Part shown: positions 12,481-23,224 of the stretch, piece by piece
Numbering within the stretch: the first letter of the stretch is position 1
Layout: each line of letters begins with the position of its first letter
Program-made: the position numbers and the translations under genes
Notes under the pieces: generated by a model
What the model was told of the DNA's origin: nothing
Seen by the model: the letters and a program-made list of their open reading frames with translations, nothing else
Database searches by the model: none
Origin: Echinometra lucunter
Lineage: Eukaryota; Echinodermata; Echinoidea; Camarodonta; Echinometridae
Length of the DNA stretch: 64,000 nt
Assembly (NCBI GenBank): GCA_029962745.1
Contig: JAPZVO010000045.1
Coordinates: forward strand, 80,017 to 144,016
Direction: 5' to 3'

Positions 12481-12938
12481 CAAAAACAACTGTAAAGAAG
12501 AATCAATAGTAAAAAAGTGAGAGTTGTTTCAAAATATCAAAATAGACAACAAAGTTGATTTCAGTCACCTTAATAATGATGGGGTGGGGTAATAATTATT
12601 AAATAGAAATATGAAAAAAAAATATTTATGGTACATTACTGATGGAAAGTCTAAAGATATGACATTGCAGATGATTTTCAAGAAGAAAAAAAAAACCCAG
12701 GAAAAATATATGATTTAAAAAAATGGTTATTCATTGGAATTCTAGGTTTGTTTCCATGCGTATGTACAGTAAAATCAGAGAACTTGAAGGGGTGAAAATC
12801 TGGGGCCATGGACGAGGACCATGGAAGCCGCAGGGAGTGGGAGGGGGGGGGGGGGCTGTAACCAAAACAAATATGGCCCCAAACATAACAATTGCAAAAA
12901 AAAAAAAAAAAATTGGAAAAACAAAGAGTACCTAAACG

Positions 12939-13316
12939 CCCTGTCCCATACTACCGTTAAACGATTTCATCAGATAAAGATACGTGTAAGTTTTTTTTCA
13001 ATTCGTTCTTCAACTTGTTAAAAGATGTATATGGACGCTGGCAGACTGCGCTGATTAATGGCCACAATTTTTGTCTCGCCTACGTAGCAAGAGCGAGATA
13101 TAGGCGCCCTTTTCCGACGGCGGCAGCGGCGGCGGCGGCGTCAACAGTACTCTCATTCCAAAAGTTTTTTTTTTTTTTCGATTTTCATGAAACTTGTACA
13201 CAAGGCTTATCAAGCATGAAAAATCATGTGGAAGGAATTTCAGGTCACAAAGTCAAGGTCAATGGTCAAATGAGGTCAATAAACTTAAATGGGCTGCGAC
13301 GCGACAAAAGGGCCCT
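12939..13316. repeat. Dispersed AGGTCA repeat, short copy
   Basis: Starts GCCCTGTCCCATACTACCGT and ends GGGCCCTTAGC. Both ends are found, inverted, at the borders of the longer copy at 21517-22737, which defines the family. The interior has CTCGCCTACGTAGCAAGAGC, a (GGC)n run (about 13118-13140), and an AGGTCACAAAGTCAAGGTCA block followed by GAGGTCAATAAACTTAAA. No coding capacity. 13317-13783 to its right is anonymous. Confidence 0.65.
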
Positions 13317-13782
13317 TAGCTCTCCGAATGGATTACGCAGTAAAACCGCGCTAAAGTCAGCGCATATCAAAACGTGCAGAGCGCACTGGAAAAAAAAATG
13401 ACAACACCAAACCAAAACAAAACACATGTGCCGAAGAAAAATACCAACAGTGACTCAAGACCTACGTTACTAGTCCGTCGATTAATCTGGCTGTAACTGA
13501 TGATCAAATATCATTCCTTGGATGAATCGGTAACATCATTATTATAATTTCTTCACACAGTTTGTTCCAGTAGAAATTACGGGTTTTAAAGGCATTTCGT
13601 GCATTTAATTCAGTTTTAATAGGTGACTGTCTAGTTACCTCGTTTCGTAGTGCCAGCTGCAATTTCAACTTCACGGCTGCATGCATGCATGCATAGTTTC
13701 ACAGATAAAGTTGTTAATACCTGTGTAATTCCGACATGTAACTTTGTATTATGAAATATTCTTCCTCTGTTATTTCTTTTTC

Positions 13783-13818
<36 letters not shown>

Positions 13819-13962
13819 CAGCATTTATAATGCGCCATCGATCTAGTTAACTATTCAGAGGCGCAGAGGGATATAAGAAGTAACAGATATAAGGAAAGAG
13901 AGAGAAGAAGGAAAATGCATATGTAAATGGACCTGTATATATGAGTGCATATCAACAAATAT

Positions 13963-15435
13963 TTAACTAAAATACGATGTGAACATGTATGATTTGAGAT
14001 ACTTTTTGAACGTTTCTAGCAATTCTGCTGATCGGATCCTCAGTGGGAGAGCATTCCAGAGCGATGGCGCTGCATAAATAAAGGCTTTTTCTCCGAGGGT
14101 TGAGCTGGTTCTGTGGACTGTTAACTGTTTGCTAGTGGAGGAGCGGAGACTTCTGCGGGGAACATATTCTGAAATGAGGTTCTGCAAGTACTGTGGAGCC
14201 TGACTGTGCAATGCTTTCCATGTGTGGAGAAGGATTTTAAACTCTATTCTTTTTGATACCGGCAGCCAATGAAAATTCTTAAGAATTGGGGTAATATGGG
14301 AGAAGCGTGATGCTCCACTGAGGACCCGAGCAGCAGAATTTTGAGCCCGTTGCAGCTTAGCAAGTTGGTAAGATGACGTCTTAAATAATAGAGCATTTCC
14401 GTAATCAATTCTAGACATAACATATGAATGAATAACAGATGCTGCCAACTTAAATTTTAAAGACTTTCTGATGCTATGAATATTGCTTAATTTCATATAA
14501 ACAGCTCGACATGTGTTTGTAATGTGAGCAGCCATTGACAATTCAGAGTCAAAATAAACTCCCAGATTCCTACAGCTAGACACAGATTGAACATTAACAC
14601 ATCCTATACGTACTGACTGACTATGGACCTTAGTTGCCATATTTTTCGAAGCAATGATCATGAATTCACTCTTATCATCATTCAGTTTCAGTTTGTTCTG
14701 TATCATCCATGCCCTCATATCATCAATGCAAGCTTCAAGTTTGCATTTGGTAGCGGCCTCACTTAAAGGATCAGAAGGATTGAATGATGTGTAGAGCTGG
14801 GTGTCATCTGCATAGAGATGTATATTGATGCCGTGGGATCGAGCAATCTCGGCAAGAGGGCTGGCATAGATGCTAAAGAATGACGGGCCCAGAACAGATC
14901 CCTGTGGCACGCCGTATGGAAGCTCAGCCGCAGATGACATGCAATCACCAATCATGACTGTCTGCAAACGATTACTCAGATAGGAAGATATCCATGCCAG
15001 GGCAGATCCTCTTATACCCATCGACCAAAACCTTCTGATGAGTATATCCTTGTCAATGGTGTCGAAAGCTGCTGAGAGATCGAGTAGCACCAAGAAAACA
15101 GCCTGTTTCTGGTCAAGTGCTTGATGGATATCACTGTAAACTTTGATCAGGGCAGATTCAGTGCTATGATGCTTTTTGTAGGCTGACTGAAGTGGTTGAC
15201 TGTGATCATTCATTTCCATATATTCTCGAAGATGCTGGGCCACAACTCTTTCCAGGACCTTTGAGATGAACTTTAGGTTAGACACTGGTCGGTAGTTCTT
15301 TAGGGTATCTGGGTCTAGCCTTGGCTTCTTTAGAAGAGGTCGTACAACAGCTTCCTTGAATGAATCAGGAAAGACGCCTGTTTCAAGTGATCTGTTCACT
15401 ATGAGTGTAATGCTTGGCAGAAGAAGATGTAAGTG
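13963..15435 (-). pseudogene. LINE polyprotein, C-terminal part: reverse transcriptase and CR1/L2 C-terminal domain
   Basis: Counting from the Met at 15399, the RT motifs are intact and in order: RPVSNL at 37-42, LLDLSAAFD at 105-113 (catalytic D107), [12 protein letters not shown] at 161-172, and the active-site YADD at 196-199. Reading upstream from that Met in the same frame gives [16 protein letters not shown], so the domain begins upstream and the Met is not the true start. The last ~130 residues contain [15 protein letters not shown] and a GEKAF...LWNALP stretch, which is the usual C-terminus of CR1/L2 polyproteins. It ends at a stop at 13963. Together with the two upstream parts it would make a ~1130-residue protein. 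Role: target-primed reverse transcription of the element's RNA. Confidence 0.92.
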
Positions 15436-15813
15436 TTTTTTTCATAACCCAAGTAGGAACTGGATCCTGCGAGCTAGAAGTGGATGGAGAACTAATTATA
15501 ATCCTTTTAACTTCATCCTCGGATGCCAAGTCAAAGCTGTCAAGCAGTTGGTCTTTCCCAGCAAAATTGTCAATTGCTGAGTTTGTGCCAGTCACCACTT
15601 CAGCATCAAGTCCTGCTCGGATGTCCTTTATCTTTGCGGAAAAGTACAAGCTGAACTTCTCTGCAAGTTCATGGTCACTGCGGCGTGTGGGGAGGATGAA
15701 TTTGACGCGATAGTGAAGCATTTTGTCTATGACTTTGTACACATCTCTTTGACTAACACACTCGGAGGTCTGCCTCTCATAGTATGATGCTTTTGCCTGA
15801 TTTATCATGTCCC
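15436..15813 (-). pseudogene. LINE polyprotein, middle part (linker between endonuclease and RT)
   Basis: The +1 frame after the T7 run reads WDMINQAKASYYERQ and onward through a helical linker with a DPVPTW motif, which is typical of the region just before the reverse transcriptase in CR1/L2 elements. It runs into a second homopolymer (A7 on the minus strand; T7 at 15436-15442 on plus), after which this frame stops at 15383. The reverse-transcriptase frame begins again in +1. This segment alone could not give a working enzyme. Confidence 0.8.
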
Positions 15814-17366
15814 AAAAAAACTTGGCGTTGAGTTCTAAAGCACTGTCTATCAACTTCGAGTCTCGTCCTTCGCCACTTCCTTTCTAATCTCCTCCCGAGC
15901 TTCTTTGCCTCTGTGATCTCTTCTGAGTACCAAGGATTTGGCGGACGTGGGGCAACAACACATCGCTTGACAGGGGCATGCTTGTCAAGAATATCTGACA
16001 GAGTTTGCTCATACTGATCGGTCAGCTTGTTGATATCAGTCTCGGGTTCCTGAATCAAGTCGGATGACTCCAAGTCTTTAGCAAAGGCATCATGGTCTAA
16101 TGCCTTCAATTTGCGATACACTATTTCCTTCCGACCAGGTGTGGGTTTGAAGATATCAAGGTCACAGTGCACAGCTGCATGATCACTGAGCAAGGTGGAG
16201 ACCTCTGCAGACTTTACAACGTCCTCATCACTTCTAGATAAGACATAGTCCAAGATGTGCCCACTGGTATGTGTAGACTCATGCACATGTTGGAGAAGGT
16301 CATGAGACTTCATGATGTCAACGAATTTCTTAGTATCTGCATTCGCTTGGTCGTCCCAGTGAATATTGAAGTCACCAACTATCACAAGCTTAGAAGGGGA
16401 TGCTGATAAGACAGATAAGTAATCAGCAAAATCCTGAAGAAACATTGAAGATGTTATTTTATTCCTTCGACTGTATGGTGGCTTGTAAATCACTATCAGT
16501 TTAACAGAATTCGAGGATCTGTTGTCGGGTATAAGATCAAAACACATACTTTCAAAGCTGGAGAAAGCGGGGGTCGACGATGTTACCAGGTTGACTGACT
16601 CTCGGTGGATAACAGCCACGCCTCCTCCAGTACGATTCACACGGGGAGCATGATGGAACTTATAGCCTGGAAGTGTCAGATCAGCTATGATTTTACTGTG
16701 TTCGTCTGTATTAGACAACCCAGTCTCTGTCAGACACACAATGTCAAAGTCATGCTCAATGAAGTAATCAGCCAAAACATCAGCTTTGTTACTAACAGAC
16801 TGGGTGTTGATAAGGCACAGGGAGCAACTCTTCTTCCGGTCATCAAAGGAGATGGGTTTTTTGCAGGTCTTTAAGAAGCAAGGACCACTTGGTAGGGAAT
16901 TCACTTTTCTCTTCCTTTTCACACCTCCTCTGGTACCTCTCACTATAGGATTCTTGGCATTGATACCAAGGGACTTCACATTAGCCCAAACATCGGGGGA
17001 CATGTAGCCATTATGATGGAGATCCAGAAGGGCTGCCCTGCTATACCGTATTCTGCACAAAGTTTCTGACTTGTCTTTGTAGTCACATTTTAGCCCATCT
17101 TTATTTTCTGGGCCGGGGTTTGTCTCTATATCTCCTGCTACCAATAATGATACATTGAAGGTTGCTGTAGCATTGCTGTAGTAGTGGATCCTCTTTCCAT
17201 TATACTTGAGTGGCTGTAATCTATTGTTCGCTCCATTCAAATGTGAGGAGGTCCAAGTTGTCTTGCTGGGAATCACCCCAATGAAAGGGCCATTCAAGAG
17301 TAGCAGGACAAGTAACATACAGAGAATCCCATTGTCAAGTTCAATGATGAATGAGAAGAAGACCAT
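15814..17366 (-). pseudogene. LINE polyprotein, N-terminal part: hydrophobic leader, 2A, AP endonuclease
   Basis: First ATG at 17366, with an in-frame TGA 12 codons upstream. Residues 14-33 form a strongly hydrophobic segment (ILCMLLVLLLLNGPFIGVIP). Residues 79-86 are DIETNPGP, a 2A recoding motif that would release the first 85 residues. The endonuclease follows from about residue 182 to 405, with the expected landmarks N187 (LINTQS), E214 (LTETG), GDFN at 331-334 and SDH at 394-396. This enzyme nicks target DNA to prime reverse transcription. After about residue 515 the frame enters a T7 run (minus strand; A7 at 15814-15820 on plus) and goes to a premature stop at 15777. The homologous reading continues in the +1 frame. 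Inference: one inserted base, or a sequencing indel, rather than a designed shift. Confidence 0.88.
17109..17132 (-). other. 2A-like ribosome-skipping peptide DIETNPGP
   Basis: The codons read D-I-E-T-N-P-G-P, an exact match to the DxExNPGP core. The upstream context (NVSLLVAG) is hydrophobic, as usual for active 2As. In known 2As the ribosome fails to join Gly to the final Pro, giving two proteins from one frame. 2A-like sequences are known in APE-type LINEs of invertebrates including sea urchins. Activity of this copy is inferred from sequence only. Confidence 0.85.
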
Positions 17367-17682
17367 CAGAGCACCACTTCCACTATTGTCAGTCCAGCTT
17401 CATACAATGCAGCAATGATGAATAGAACACCTTGTGCATGAGTGGGCAGCAGCTAGTATGGCTCCTTCCAGTTTACAGTGCAAGTCAGCAAATGAAAGAT
17501 AGGACCAAGGTGTAACTGGTCTTCCACGATAAGATAGGATCCAAATCTTGTCTAGCAGATTCCAAGATATATTACCAAAATCATGCTCATAATTTAAAGC
17601 CTTATTAAATACAGAAAGAGCTCAAAACAGCAGAAGAGAGAGAGAGCTGTCAGAGCTACTCCTCCCTCAGAGAGCGCTTCTT

Positions 17683-18731
17683 AAAAAAAAAAAGTATAAT
17701 CTTTGAATATCAATTTTTGTATTTTATTTCACCAGCATGGCAATTTCTTTAAACCAAGATTTAAGCAGTCACATGCAAGAAAAAGTGAAGATGTGTCTTA
17801 ATGTTGAAACGTTAGCAGTTGAATGCACGATATGCCTTGCCCTTAAAGTCATTGACGTTTGTGCATGTCTATTCCACTACAAATACAATCATGGGACTAG
17901 ATCTTAACTTCAGACCTGCTTATACCAATCTCTTGAATTTGTTGATACATAGATCTACATGTATTTGAGGCCTCAATTTTCCCATGCTGAATTTACCAGT
18001 TAGGAATTCATTAGAAAATTTTAGCAGAGCTCCAACAAGTTATATACATGTACATGATGTACAGTGTATTTCCTACATAGAGCAAAATAAAGTTAGGCCT
18101 CGGCCCTAGATCTAGATCTAGGCTAGCATGTAGTCCAGCTGATTTAGGGCCAGACTAGGACCTTGCCCTAGCTCGGGCTCTGAATAAGGATGGAATTTAA
18201 AATAACTGTTTATGTATCATAACTCTGTAAGCACATTCCTGCTTTTAGAAAAATTAAGAAATCAATAGAAAAAGATGAAGCTGAAATGGAGGGGGGGGGG
18301 GGCCAGGGCATTGCTTATAATTGAGAGAAGGGTGGGAAGGGAAGATCATTATTAGCAAAAAATGCCTCCCCACCATTCCCATTGTGCATTCCTTGATTTG
18401 TCTTCAGTTTTGAGTACATTTATTGTCTCTGTAGACTTTCTTTTTTATTAAAGCAATTGAATTACAAACTGAATTTCAATTATTAGGCATAATGGAATAT
18501 TTGGTTAAATTAATTTTAGATTAATCAAAATTGAAACAATAATAATCACAAAACAACATTACTTAATGGATTAAATGTTATTACTGTCTAATATTTCATA
18601 TTAGAATGAAAGACACTTTGTATTCCATACTCATTTAATGCTGTTGGTGTACTTCAGCTTTTCGAAAACAATAAATCTGTATATCAGTGTGATTCATCTA
18701 AGCAGTTGGCTACTTCTAGTGCCATTTCATG
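17683..18731. other. Anonymous AT-rich region
   Basis: No gene recognised. It contains an AGATCTAGATCTAG repeat near 18107-18120 and a run of about 12 G at 18291-18302. It probably includes the insertion site flank of the LINE. Confidence 0.5.
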
Positions 18732-18925
18732 TAATAATAATAATAATAATAATAGATGGGATTTGTAATGCGCCAAATCCACTCTGCAGAGTGCCCAAGG
18801 CGCAGTGAAAGAAAGAAAGAGAGAGAAGAGCACAAATACAATGATAAATTAAGGAACAATTAAGAGTAGGAAGCATTGAATAGACGTGTCTTAAGGTAAC
18901 GTTTAAATGTGTATAATTAAAAGGG
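18732..18925 (-). mobile_element. 5'-truncated LINE 3' end, related to the 13784-17682 element
   Basis: (TAA)n at 18732-18754 is followed by ATGCGCCAAATCC and GCCCAAGGCGCAGTGAAAG. This mirrors the tail region of the full element (TAA repeat, then AATGCGCCATCG, then GAGGCGCAGAGGGA). So it is a short minus-strand 3' fragment of the same or a sister family. The inner border is approximate. 18926-20269 beyond it shows no recognisable gene. Confidence 0.7.
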
Positions 18926-20269
18926 ATTTTTTTTTTCTTTTTACAGGCCATTGATATGGAACAGCTAAGCCAGGTGATGCTCGTCCCTATCATTCTTGTC
19001 ATCTCCAGGCAAATATAGGAATGTTAGACTGTAACTTAGAGGCAAAGCTGGAAGGAGAGGGGTAGGATATGATAACCACATTTAGTTCAATGATGCTGGA
19101 AATGTCAGGTCACTGCATTCATATCAGGGGAGGAAGCAGAGGTGATCTAAGATCTTTAAACAATAAATGAAGTTGGATTCTCTTTGCGTCAACCCAGGAT
19201 GAACTTCACAATGATGGAGATCCTACAAAATAAACATGGATATGGTTGTACAGGATGTCACTAGAACCAGTAGTGTTTGGAACTTTGGATGCCTTAATGG
19301 TCTATGATCACATCCTTTCAGTGAGTGAATGAACTTACCAAAGCCATGAAAGCTGAGCATTACCTCTAAATTAAGTGGGAACTGACTGACAGCGTCCAGC
19401 CGTACTACAGTTGAAGTTATGAGGAAGTGATATTGCTACTACTTTAATGAACAAAGTGCACAAAATTGCTTTTTGTATCTTCATAATTTGGGTGACAGGT
19501 GCCCTAATAACTCATGACACATGTTTCAATAGGAGCAATCTCACTTTCAGGATGATATTGCCTTTATTCCATAGACAATATTTAATTCCAAATATCCACT
19601 GCCGTTTTGTGCTTGCAAGAGCAGGCGACTTGAAAAGTAAATTTAAAACTAACAATTTTTTAATTATTGGATTTACAATAAGATCTCTTAATGTCATATA
19701 AGATTTTTTTGCTTCATGAATTATGTCACATGTGCAGTGATCTAACTTTAGATGGAATTGCTTCTTTGAATTTTAACTATACAAAAAAAAAACCTACTAG
19801 CTAAACTTTTGTAAAAGAAAATAATGAGTAGATGTGAAGAGATATTTTGGGGTACATGATTTTATTTTATTTTTCAGTGAAAGGAAAGGATGAATTTTAT
19901 TAGGAAGAAAGTACAAACACTCTCCACTCTTCAATGTATTAGAAACCGAAATATTTAACATTTTTAGACTACAGCTTAATAAAGAGCACCATTCCAGTAG
20001 GATTTAAATTCCTAATTTGAAGTACAGCGTATGTCAACTCTTGTTTTGAATAAAAGTTACTAGTATGACAAGTGCAATTAAGGAAAATTTCATTTCATTC
20101 CATGTTGTACTGACCTATTATGTATTTCAGTGTTCACAGTTCCGGCCCCTTCCTCCCTGGATATAACGCCCCTGAAACAGAGGAGGCGGAACATCGGGCT
20201 CGGACAAAGAAAGTGGAGGGGCAACTTTTGTCTGCCAAACAATAGGTGCCCCTCCACTTTCATTGTATG

Positions 20270-20903
20270 CAGTGGCGGCAAAACGGGGGGGGGGGCAAAA
20301 TGGGGGGGGGCGGCATTTGCCCCCCCCCCACTCAGAAGCTTTGCCCCCAGTTGCCTCCCCCCCCCCCCAGAAATTTTGAGGACTGAAGTAACAGTATTTT
20401 GTAAATAAGTAGATGTTGTCATAAGCATCATATTCAAGCTGTGAAGTGCTCTAAAATACCATTATCCGCTCTTCAAAACTTCGATTGAAAAAAAAAAAGT
20501 GGTTATTTTTGGCTCGCTCGCTTCGCTCGCTCGCCATATTTTCAATTTTTTTTCTAAAATGCGATTAAAAACAAGAAAAGTAGCCAATTTTGGCTCGCTC
20601 GCTTCCCTCTCTCGTCTTATTTTAGAATATTTATGCGAAAATGCGATTAAAAACCCAAAAAAGCGGTTATTTTTTGTTTGCTCGCTCGCAAAATTGATAT
20701 TTAAATGTGTGTAAGAGGAAAAAAAATCCAAAAATTCAATTATCCCCCCCACTCCTCAAAGTGGACTTACACTGGCGACTAAAACCCACGCTCGATTTTT
20801 CCATATACGCAAAAAAAAATTTGACTGCCCCTGCCCCCCACCATTTTCTTTTGCCCTCCATTTGCCCCCCCCCCCCACTTTAACAATCCTGGTGCCGCCA
20901 CTG
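20270..20903. mobile_element. hAT-type MITE with intact 8-bp target duplication
   Basis: A 634-bp element with inverted ends CAGTGGCGGCA and TGCCGCCACTG (one-base difference in the inner part), flanked on both sides by ATTGTATG (20262-20269 and 20904-20911). An 8-bp duplication and CAG...CTG ends are the hallmark of the hAT superfamily. There is no transposase inside, so it is non-autonomous. The interior has long G and C runs that pair with each other, plus GCTCGCTCGCTTCGCTCGC, also seen at about 37385. Confidence 0.9.
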
Positions 20904-21516
20904 ATTGTATGAGCCTGACGTTCTGCCGCCTCTGCCCTGAAATATGACCCCTCTCCTTTTCTATAATCTTTGCATATTATAATCTTTTATATTCGCAACA
21001 GAATAGCTTTATTCTTTATTTATATCTTTCTACATAATATAATTGTTTATGAAAAAAAAATGATTGCAGCTTAATTGTGATTGGAAATGCAAGCAATTTG
21101 AAAGCGAATTTCAAGGCCGTCTCACGGACGTGTACAAGGTCATTTCAAGGTCATTTTAAGGTCATTTTAAAGTCATTTTGTAATATAAAGGGTTTAGAGA
21201 AGACAAAGATAATAAGCAAAATAATATTCTCTTTATTATTTAATGTAAATATCCGTCATGGTACTAGGAAAACGTTTAAGTAGCCCCTTAGACCCTTAGG
21301 AATCTTGGCGAAAATGGTATCAGGGATTAACTTGTTTAACCTTGTTCACGCGCGAATGTCAGAATAGCGCGCGTGGAGCAAAAAACATGTTTTTTTTTTA
21401 ATTCCTCGATTTAGACACTTATGGATGGAATTTTGGAAAACCGTTTGCATATTCAGATTCCGCAGCATTTATACTACAAAATAGTGTTGAAATCTCATTT
21501 TTGAAAAATTTTGCCC
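20904..21516. other. Anonymous region with AAGGTCATTTT repeats
   Basis: No gene seen. Between 21133 and 21178 there are several directly repeated AAGGTCATTT words, a small AGGTCA cluster just upstream of the larger repeat. Confidence 0.5.
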
Positions 21517-22737
21517 TAAGGGCCCTTTTGTTGCGTTGCGGCCCAAATTATGTTGCAAAAACTTAACCGCAAGGTTAAATGTTTGATTTTTATCCCTCAT
21601 TTAAAAACTTTTGGTTAAATATTCATAATACTGGTAAACAAGGCTTATCAAGTATCAAAAATTATTTGGAAGCAATTTCAGGTCATAAAGTCAAGGTCAA
21701 AGGTCATTTGAGGTCAATAAACTTAGATTATGTTGCAAAAAGTTAAGTGTTTGTTTTTAATCCCTCATTTCAAAAGTTTTTGTTCAATTTTCATAAAACT
21801 GGTAAACAGGCTTATCAAGTATGAAAAATTATGTGAAAGCAATTTCAGGTCACAAAGTCAAGGTCAAAGGTCATTTGAGGTCAATAAACTTAGATTATGT
21901 TGCAAAAACTTAACCGCAATGTTAAGTTTTTGATTTCTCCCCCTCATTTCAAAAGTCTCTGTTCAATTTTCATGGAACTGGTACACAAGGCTTATTTATC
22001 AAGTATGAGAGATTATATGGAAAGAATTTCAGGTCACAAAGTCAAGGTCAAGGGTGTTTTGAGGTCAATAAACTTAAATTATGTTGCAAAAAATGTCCCC
22101 CTCATATCAAAATTGTTTGATCAATTTTCATGAAACTGGTACACAAAGCTTATCAAGTATCAAACATCATGCGGAACGAATTTCAGGTCACTAAGTCAAG
22201 GTCAGAGCTCATCTGAGGTTAATCGATTAAAATTATGTTTCGAAAACTTAACCTTTAGGTTAATTTTTTTTAATTTTCACCTTCATTTCAAAAGTATTTG
22301 TTCAAATTCCGTTTGATTTGCCTACAAGGGTCAACAAGTATCAGGAATAATGTAAGACAATTTTAGTTTATAAAGTTGAGATAAAACGTCTAATTTGATG
22401 AAAATATTTTTCAGAAGATCATATTCAATATTTTTTTTAAGGATCTATGTACTGTATTCTCTATGCCTCGGAATAGAATTACTAGATAGATGGCGCAATA
22501 CAAGTGGATTATATAATATTATTCTCATTACATTCTAGCCATTTCAATATCCATCTCTTGATACATATACATGTATGTGACTAGTTTAGAATGCTGCCAT
22601 TGAAATTTGCGCGATGCAGGCGAGACCACCAGGGGCGTTCTACTTGTTAGAATTTGCCTCCGTCTGACACCGTCTAACATAAATATCTAGACGGAGGCAG
22701 ACAGAATCGCTATACGGTAGTATAAGACAGGGCCTTG
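21517..22737. repeat. Dispersed AGGTCA repeat, long copy with internal tandem units
   Basis: Starts GCCCTAAGGGCCCTTTTG and ends ACAGGGCC, the inverse of the borders of the 12939-13316 copy. It is expanded internally: about four units of ~170-190 bp, each with AGGTCA(C/T)AAAGTCAAGGTCA, a GAGGTCAATAAACTTA word and TATGTTGCAAAAA (at about 21675, 21845, 22030 and 22185). A separate 11-bp inverted repeat (TGCCTCCGTCT/AGACGGAGGCA) lies at 22655-22699. No coding capacity. 22738-23124 after it is anonymous. Confidence 0.7.
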
Positions 22738-23124
22738 AGGAAGAAGATCCCATTACTGTCTCCAAGTTATATGGGTGTGATAACACGAGTCCTGGGTATC
22801 ACACAAACTTAACATAAATATTCATGTACATGTAGGTACCTTTTCCTTCTTTTACCACCTTCTAATATGCTTGGCTCTGTCATATCGTGATCTAACATAG
22901 TACAGAACCAAGCTCTTTATAAGGTATTTTAAAAGAACTTATGAATATGAAGTAACATTTTGTTCACTTATCTCACTATTTCCCTGATTAACCTTTCTCT
23001 CTTTTTGTTTCTTTTTCATTGATCCGTATTTTGCAGGAGCAGGGCCATCAGCATCTGTGCTCACGGAAGTTGATTATCAAATTCTAGCTATCATCGGAGA
23101 ACTCACTTGTTTCATTAATAAGTT

Positions 23125-23175
23125 CATTGTAAAGCGCATTTGAACATGCATTATGGAAAATGCGCTATATAAATG

Positions 23176-23224
<49 letters not shown>
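23125..23224 (+). mobile_element. LINE 3' end fragment with (ATT)n tail
   Basis: AAAGCGCATTTGAACATGC followed by GAAAATGCGCTATATAAATG and (ATT)n at 23177-23224. The GCGC...TAAATG...(ATT)n layout is shared with the 3' ends at 13784-13860 and 18732-18790, here on the plus strand. It is a ~100 bp, heavily 5'-truncated copy or SINE-like derivative. Confidence 0.65.

Larger units (their letters stand above)
13784..17682 (-). mobile_element. Near full-length CR1/L2-type (APE-class) LINE with 2A peptide
   Basis: A ~3.9 kb non-LTR retrotransposon on the minus strand. The 5' end lies near 17682 (an A-rich run marks the outer side), the coding region runs 17366 to 13963, and the 3' UTR ends in an (ATT)n tail, seen as (TAA)n at 13784-13816 on the plus strand. 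The order N-terminal 2A, AP endonuclease, reverse transcriptase and a C-terminal CR1/L2-type domain, with a short-repeat tail instead of poly(A), fits the CR1/L2/Crack group. I cannot choose the clade without a tree. Key catalytic residues are present, and the only obvious damage is two one-base frame breaks, so the copy looks young. No convincing target site duplication was found. Confidence 0.92.

Noticed and set aside
12166..12506. Long Phe/Leu-rich minus-strand frames
   Set aside because: Pure low-complexity polypyrimidine; not a membrane protein.
15777..15820. Programmed +1 ribosomal frameshift in the LINE
   Set aside because: Two separate +1 shifts at plain homopolymers, with no known stimulatory signal; slips or sequencing errors are simpler.
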